A stretch of 19,387 bases of DNA from an uncultured Ruminococcus sp. (GTDB lineage: Bacteria > Bacillota > Clostridia > Oscillospirales > Acutalibacteraceae). The notes beneath the pieces were generated by a model. That model was given only the letters and a program-made list of their open reading frames with translations, had not been told where the DNA came from and ran no database searches. Where the stretch lies: contig CAMKNF010000016.1 of the NCBI GenBank assembly GCA_946414115.1, positions 1-19,387 of the forward strand, written 5' to 3'. The position numbers were made by a program, and so were the translations under genes. Every line of letters begins with the position of its first letter. Position 1 is the first letter of the stretch. Shown here piece after piece: positions 14,742-19,387 of this stretch.

Positions 14742-16154
14742 TTGGCTGATATTATAAATCAGGCTGATAAACTGTCTGAAAAGCAGTCGGAGTATATGAA
14801 ACTGATTGCAGAAATTATGGAAATCAGAAAAAGAGGCGAAAAACCGCTTGCTTTTGTAAGAACATACGGCTGTCAGCAGAATGTTGCCGACAGCGAAAAA
14901 ATAAAGGGAATGCTTGCACAGTCGGGATTTGATTTTGTTGACACACCTGATGACGCCGATTTTATTCTTTTTAACACCTGTGCAGTCAGAGAACACGCAG
15001 AAGACAGAGTTTTTGGCAACGTAGGCGCACTCAAAAACTTAAAAAGAAAGCACCCGCAGATTTTAATTGCACTTTGCGGCTGTATGATGGAGCAGGAGCA
15101 TATTGCAAACAGAATCTACAACAGCTTTCCGTTTGTCGGTCTTGTATTCGGCACACACTCACTGCACCATTTTCCCGAATTAATGTATAATTCCCTTGTC
15201 AACGGGAAGCGTATTATAGAGCGTGGAAACGACGACAACAAGCTCTATGAGGGTATTCCCGTAAGGCGTGACGGCAGCTTTAAAGGCTGGCTGCCGATAA
15301 TGTACGGATGTAATAATTTCTGCACCTACTGCATTGTTCCTTATGTAAGAGGTCGTGAGCGGAGCCGTGACAAGAGCATAATCGTTTCCGAAGCAAGAGA
15401 TATGATTCAGAGCGGCTATAAAGACATAACGCTCCTCGGTCAGAACGTAAATTCCTATGGTAAAAACCTGCCTGACGGTGTTAATTTTGCAAGGCTGTTA
15501 AGTGAAATTGATTCAATAGACGGTGACTACTGGCTTCGATTTATGACGTCACATCCGAAGGATTGCTCAAAGGAGCTTATAGATACGATAGCAAACGGAA
15601 CGCACATAAGCAAGCATCTTCACTTGCCGTTCCAGAGCGGCTCCGACAGAATTCTAAAAGCGATGAACAGGCATTATGACAGAAAAAAATACCTTGAAAT
15701 TGTAAATTACGCCAAAGAGAAAATTGAAGACGTTTCGCTGACAAGCGACATAATCGTAGGATTCCCGGGTGAAACCTACGAAGACTTCAAGGAAACCCTT
15801 TCCCTTATTAAAGAGGTTGAATTTACTTCATTGTTTACATTCATATTTTCACCCAGAGTCGGCACTCCTGCCGAGAAAATGGACGACCCTATCCCATATG
15901 AAGAAAAGTCAAAGTGGTTCAGAGAGCTTCTTGATGTTCAGGAGGAGATTGCGGCAAAACGCTGTTCATCAATGGTAGGGAAAATCGAAAAGGTACTTAT
16001 TGAGGGCGAAACAGGCAAGAACGATGAATTAACCGGCAGGACAAGCGGTAACATAATTGTTGAGCTGAAAGCTCCTGCGGAATTAATCGGAACATTTCAG
16101 AATGTCAAAATTACAAAAGCACGTAACTGGATTCTCAAGGGAGAATTAGTATAA
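14742..16154 (+). CDS. miaB: tRNA-2-methylthio-N6-dimethylallyladenosine synthase MiaB
   Basis: Radical SAM methylthiotransferase that adds the 2-methylthio group to i6A37 of tRNAs reading U-starting codons. It has 470 residues from TTG. The N-terminal UPF0004 domain binds an auxiliary [4Fe-4S] cluster through C44 (TYGCQQN), C80 (NTCAVREHAEDR) and C114 (LCGCMMEQ); spacings of 36 and 34 equal those in E. coli MiaB. The radical SAM motif is C190, C194, C197 in GCNNFCTYCIVPYVRGRERSR (last residue omitted from motif). A C-terminal TRAM domain (SMVGKIEKVLIEG to ARNWILKGELV) binds tRNA. MtaB and RimO relatives are less likely because of the YGCQQN/NTCAVRE motifs and the mutS neighbourhood. A longer frame begins at GTG 14667, upstream of the promoter. 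miaA, making its substrate, is not in the window; in many Clostridia it lies after mutL. Confidence 0.96.
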   Translation: MADIINQADKLSEKQSEYMKLIAEIMEIRKRGEKPLAFVRTYGCQQNVADSEKIKGMLAQSGFDFVDTPDDADFILFNTCAVREHAEDRVFGNVGALKNLKRKHPQILIALCGCMMEQEHIANRIYNSFPFVGLVFGTHSLHHFPELMYNSLVNGKRIIERGNDDNKLYEGIPVRRDGSFKGWLPIMYGCNNFCTYCIVPYVRGRERSRDKSIIVSEARDMIQSGYKDITLLGQNVNSYGKNLPDGVNFARLLSEIDSIDGDYWLRFMTSHPKDCSKELIDTIANGTHISKHLHLPFQSGSDRILKAMNRHYDRKKYLEIVNYAKEKIEDVSLTSDIIVGFPGETYEDFKETLSLIKEVEFTSLFTFIFSPRVGTPAEKMDDPIPYEEKSKWFRELLDVQEEIAAKRCSSMVGKIEKVLIEGETGKNDELTGRTSGNIIVELKAPAELIGTFQNVKITKARNWILKGELV

Positions 16155-16174
16155 ATTAATACGGAGGTAAAATT

Positions 16175-16582
16175 ATGGATATTATTACACTGGCAAGAGA
16201 ACTCGGAAAGGCAATTCAGCAGGAAGAATCATACATCAGATTACAGGAGGTTCAGACAAAGGCTGACGCTGATACAGAACTCCAGAGCTTAATCGGTGAA
16301 TTTAATCTTAAGAGAATGTCAATTAACAACGAGGCTTCCAAAAAGGAAAGAGATCAGGACAAGCTTGCACAGCTTAACACTGAAATGAGAGAAGTTTACT
16401 CAAAGATTATGTCTAACGAAAATATGATTGCTTACAACGACGCAAAGGAAGAATTTGACGTTGTTGCAAACAGAGTGCTTGCAATTGTGCAGCAGTCCTG
16501 CGAGGGTGCAGATCCCGAAACAGCCGATTATTCACAGTCATCCTGTTCAGGCAGCTGTGACACCTGCGGCGGCTGTCACTGA
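16175..16582 (+). CDS. ylbF: YlbF/RicF-family protein with C-terminal cysteine tail
   Basis: YlbF family protein. In B. subtilis YlbF (RicF), YmcA (RicA) and YaaT (RicT) form a complex that binds [4Fe-4S] clusters and steers mRNA processing by RNase Y, affecting sporulation, competence and biofilm formation. Here 135 residues form a helical domain (LARELGKAIQQEESYIRLQE, ..., AYNDAKEEFDVVANRVLAIVQQ) followed by a tail with C124-x3-C128-x2-C131-x2-C134 ending GGCH, a likely metal or Fe-S ligand set. CGGAGG lies 7 bases before the ATG. It is the second gene after miaB, before mutS, a common Clostridia order. YmcA has the same fold, so RicF versus RicA cannot be fully told apart; partners are not in the window. 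Confidence 0.87.
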   Translation: MDIITLARELGKAIQQEESYIRLQEVQTKADADTELQSLIGEFNLKRMSINNEASKKERDQDKLAQLNTEMREVYSKIMSNENMIAYNDAKEEFDVVANRVLAIVQQSCEGADPETADYSQSSCSGSCDTCGGCH

Positions 16583-16616
16583 TTTAATTCAGATTTAACA
16601 AAAAGGGTGTGAGATT

Positions 16617-19205
16617 ATGGCGGAGTTATCTCCGATGATGAAACAGTATTTTAAAATTAAAGAAGAAAATAAGGACAGCATTTTGTTCTTTCGTCTTGGA
16701 GATTTCTACGAAATGTTCTATGATGATGCAAAGCTTGCGTCAAAAGAACTGGAGCTCACACTTACCGGCCGTGACTGCGGTCAGGACGAACGTGCGCCGA
16801 TGTGCGGAGTTCCTTTTCACAGCTGTGAGGGCTACATTGCTCGTCTTGTTGCAAAGGGCTACAAGGTTGCAATCTGTGAACAGACCGAAGACCCTGCAAA
16901 GGCAAAGGGACTTGTAAAGCGTGATATAATCCGTGTAATCACACCCGGTACAGTTATGGAGTCGAGTATGCTCGACGAAAGCAAAAACAACTACATTTGC
17001 TGTATGTTTGCCAAGAACAAGCATATCGGAATTTGTTTTTGCGATATTTCCACAGGAGAATTATATGCTACCGAAATTTCGGGCAAAGATTCATATAATG
17101 TTCTCACAAGTCAGCTTGCAAGCTACAACCCAAGGGAAATTCTTATCGGCGGAGATATTGTAAAATTAAAGGAGCTTCCTAAATTTATAAAGTCAAAGCT
17201 TTCCGCAGGCGTTGAAATGCTTGAAGATGATAAGTTTGATTATGTGCTTTGTAAAAACACTGTTTCGGAACATTTTAAAGAGGAGTCCGAAAATGTGTGT
17301 GGCAGTGAGGTGCTTGTTTCTTCAATCGGCGCATTGCTCTCGTACCTTAAAGATACGCAGAAAAGCGGACTTGAACGCATAAATCACATTGAGCTTTACA
17401 GCGAAAGTCAGTATATGCGACTGGACTACAACACACAGCGCAACCTTGAGCTTACGCAGACAATGCTGACAAAAGAAAAACGTGGCTCTCTGCTGTGGGT
17501 TATTGATAAGACCAAAACCGCAATGGGTAAAAGGCTTATCCGCTCGTGGCTTGAGCACCCTTTGATGAATATTTCATCAATCAACAACCGTCAGTCTGCC
17601 GTTGAGGAGCTTGTAAATAACACTATGCTCCGTCTTGAAATTACAGATAATATCTCGGGAATTTTTGACATTGAACGACTGATGACAAAAATAGTTTACG
17701 GCTCGGCAAATGCAAGAGATTTGCGTTCTCTTTGCTCGGCTATTCAGAATCTGCCGAGAATTTCAGAGCTTATTTCTGATTGTAAAGCATCATATCTGAA
17801 AAAGATTTTTAGAGATATTGATACGCTTGACGATATATTCAGTTTGATTGACAATGCAATTGTTGAAGAACCTCCCTTTACAATAAGAGAGGGCGGAATG
17901 ATTAAGCGGGGATATAACGAAGAGCTTGACTCCGTAACGGGAGATATGAACAACTCAAAGGATATACTTGCTAAAATCGAAGCTGAGCAGAGAGAAGCTA
18001 CCGGTATTCCTAAACTCAAAGTCGGTTATAACAGAGTTTTCGGCTACTATATTGAAGTAACAAATTCCTATAAAGACCTTGTACCCGACACTTACATAAG
18101 AAAGCAAACGCTTACAAACTGTGAAAGATATATAACGCAGGATTTAAAAGAGGTTGAGGGCAGAATACTTGGCGCAAAAGACAGGTCTGTTGCACTTGAG
18201 TTTTCGCTCTTTGACACTATCAGAAAAACTGTTGCAGATAACCTTGAGCGTATTCAGAAAACGGCAAAGGCAATTGCAACACTTGATGTTATTACTTCGC
18301 TTGCAAATATAGCGTCTGATAATCGCTATGTGCGACCTGACGTAAATCTTTCGTCTGCAATAAGAATCAAGGATTCCCGTCACCCTGTTGTCGAAGCACT
18401 CTTAAAGGATGCTCCATTTGTTCCGAATGATGTATATCTCGACAGCAACAGCGACAGAGTAGCAATCATTACAGGTCCCAATATGGCAGGTAAATCTACA
18501 TATATGCGCCAGATCGCCCTTATTGTGCTTATGGCGCAGATAGGCAGCTTTGTTCCTGCATCATCTGCCGAAATCGGCATTGTAGACAGCATTTTTACCC
18601 GAGTAGGTGCGTCTGACGATTTGGCTTCGGGACAGTCAACCTTTATGGTTGAGATGAGTGAGGTTGCTAATATTGTAAAAAATGCCACTTCAAAAAGTCT
18701 ATTGATTCTTGATGAAATCGGCAGAGGTACTTCAACCTTTGACGGTATGAGTATTGCAAGAGCCGTGCTTGAATTTTGCGCTGACAAAAAGAAGCTCGGA
18801 GCAAAAACATTGTTTGCAACTCACTATCATGAGCTTACCGTAATGGAAAATCTCCTTGACGGCGTAAAAAATTACAGCATAGCCGTAAAAAAACGTGGCG
18901 ATGATATAACCTTTTTGCGCAGGATTATTCCGGGCGGTGCAGACGACAGCTTCGGTATTGAGGTTGCAAAGCTTGCCGGAGTTCCGCAGTCGATAATCAA
19001 CCGTGCAAAAGAAATTCTCTCGGAGCTTGAAAGCGGTAACGGGGGAAAGGTTGAAATAATCAAAGAAGAAAATGACGATATGCAGCTTTCACTTTTGGGC
19101 ACTGTGCAAAGCCCGGTTATTGATAAGTTGAAAGCGGCAGATTTAAATACGCTAACCCCGATTGAAGCAATGAATTTGCTTTATGAATTAAAGGGAATGA
19201 TCTAA
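16617..19205 (+). CDS. mutS: DNA mismatch repair protein MutS
   Basis: Recognises base mismatches and small loops and recruits MutL. The 862 residues match MutS1 length. The mismatch-contact motif is F30-Y31-E32 in RLGDFYEMFYDDA, so this is repair MutS rather than MutS2, which lacks that domain. The connector and lever domains follow. The ATPase has Walker A GPNMAGKST at 620-628, ASDDLASGQSTFMVEMSE, Walker B LLILDEIGRGTSTF with D699 and E700, and ATHYHEL. The C terminus ends with the helix-turn-helix and a leucine-rich tail (LTPIEAMNLLYELKGMI). AAAAGGGTGTGAG precedes the ATG. mutL follows after 24 bases, so the two repair proteins share a transcript, probably from the miaB promoter. Confidence 0.98.
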   Translation: MAELSPMMKQYFKIKEENKDSILFFRLGDFYEMFYDDAKLASKELELTLTGRDCGQDERAPMCGVPFHSCEGYIARLVAKGYKVAICEQTEDPAKAKGLVKRDIIRVITPGTVMESSMLDESKNNYICCMFAKNKHIGICFCDISTGELYATEISGKDSYNVLTSQLASYNPREILIGGDIVKLKELPKFIKSKLSAGVEMLEDDKFDYVLCKNTVSEHFKEESENVCGSEVLVSSIGALLSYLKDTQKSGLERINHIELYSESQYMRLDYNTQRNLELTQTMLTKEKRGSLLWVIDKTKTAMGKRLIRSWLEHPLMNISSINNRQSAVEELVNNTMLRLEITDNISGIFDIERLMTKIVYGSANARDLRSLCSAIQNLPRISELISDCKASYLKKIFRDIDTLDDIFSLIDNAIVEEPPFTIREGGMIKRGYNEELDSVTGDMNNSKDILAKIEAEQREATGIPKLKVGYNRVFGYYIEVTNSYKDLVPDTYIRKQTLTNCERYITQDLKEVEGRILGAKDRSVALEFSLFDTIRKTVADNLERIQKTAKAIATLDVITSLANIASDNRYVRPDVNLSSAIRIKDSRHPVVEALLKDAPFVPNDVYLDSNSDRVAIITGPNMAGKSTYMRQIALIVLMAQIGSFVPASSAEIGIVDSIFTRVGASDDLASGQSTFMVEMSEVANIVKNATSKSLLILDEIGRGTSTFDGMSIARAVLEFCADKKKLGAKTLFATHYHELTVMENLLDGVKNYSIAVKKRGDDITFLRRIIPGGADDSFGIEVAKLAGVPQSIINRAKEILSELESGNGGKVEIIKEENDDMQLSLLGTVQSPVIDKLKAADLNTLTPIEAMNLLYELKGMI

Positions 19206-19229
19206 TCTATTTTGAAAGGCGGTGACATT

Positions 19230-19341
19230 ATGGGTGTTATCAATGTTCTTGATAAGCACGTTGCAGAGCTTATTGCGGCAGGCGAGGTTGTTGAACGTCC
19301 TGCTTCCGTTATAAAGGAGCTTGTGGAAAATTCAATAGACG
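19230..19341 (+). CDS. mutL: DNA mismatch repair protein MutL, first 37 codons (3'-truncated)
   Basis: Start of MutL, the GHKL ATPase that links MutS to strand removal. The visible residues are MGVINVLDKHVAELIAAG, then EVVERPASVIKELVENSID, including the GHKL motif I (E33, N34) that contacts ATP-Mg. The family continues A-G-A after NSID; here the sequence turns into Illumina adapter at 19342, so the frame after Asp37 is not genomic. AAAGGCGGTGA lies just before the ATG. Spacing of 24 bases from mutS fits co-transcription. Identity is secure although only a small part is seen. Confidence 0.95.
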
Positions 19342-19387
19342 AGATCGGAAGAGCACACGTCTGAACTCCAGTCACCATCAAGTATCT
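19342..19387 (+). other. Illumina TruSeq adapter with index, not genomic
   Basis: From 19342 the sequence reads AGATCGGAAGAGCACACG and continues as the TruSeq read-1 adapter to GTCAC at 19375. The next eight bases, CATCAAGT (19376-19383), sit where the i7 index belongs, and ATCT (19384-19387) begins the following adapter part. This is untrimmed library adapter at the contig end. Confidence 0.98.

Noticed and set aside
1..19387. Mobile element, prophage, CRISPR, defence island, tRNA or rRNA gene
   Set aside because: No transposase, integrase, repeat array or cloverleaf was seen; all genes are core genes on one strand in conserved order, so no novel system is claimed.

Overview
The window is a run of conserved chromosomal housekeeping genes, all on the + strand, from a low-GC, spore-forming Firmicute. 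The best guess is class Clostridia, near Ruminococcaceae/Oscillospiraceae. Support for this: a YunB-type sporulation protein, a YlbF/RicF protein with a cysteine tail, a CD1247-type zinc-ribbon protein, purine-rich Shine-Dalgarno sites with several TTG starts, and the gene orders rnc-(radical SAM)-smc-ftsY, yhbY-nadD-yqeK-rsfS-leuS, aroQ-pepP-efp and miaB-ylbF-mutS-mutL. The genus assignment is inference. The sequence looks like one contig of a draft or metagenome assembly, because its last ~46 bases are Illumina adapter.

Layout. (1) 1-5997: 3' part of rnc (RNase III), a radical SAM protein that seems to start at an ATT codon, smc (chromosome condensation) and ftsY (SRP receptor). (2) 6004-10893: rdgB (ITP/XTP pyrophosphatase), yhbY (ribosome assembly), nadD (NAD synthesis), yqeK (HD phosphohydrolase), rsfS (ribosome silencing factor) and leuS, tightly packed with 4-base overlaps or short gaps and reading as one transcription unit. 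(3) 10937-11236: a monocistronic rpsU (ribosomal protein S21, 58 aa) with a consensus sigma-A promoter, a leader hairpin reaching its Shine-Dalgarno, and a strong intrinsic terminator. (4) 11239-13988: aroQ (shikimate pathway), an M24 Xaa-Pro peptidase, then efp with its own promoter, and a CD1247-type acidic Cys-rich protein ending at a strong terminator. (5) 13987-14634: yunB, whose TTG start and SD lie inside that terminator. (6) 14677-19341: a clear promoter, then miaB (tRNA ms2i6A37), ylbF, mutS and the first 37 codons of mutL, followed by adapter.

The genes serve translation and ribosome function (leuS, efp, rpsU, rsfS, yhbY, miaB, rnc), genome maintenance and nucleotide sanitation (smc, mutS, mutL, rdgB), protein targeting (ftsY) and core metabolism (nadD, aroQ). 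I saw no phage, transposon, CRISPR, defence island or biosynthetic cluster, and no gene-free stretch over 300 bases. I do not see a previously undescribed system. The points worth a second look are local: the contig-end artefacts, the ATT start, the terminator/start overlap at yunB, and small regulatory structures at rpsU, aroQ and miaB.
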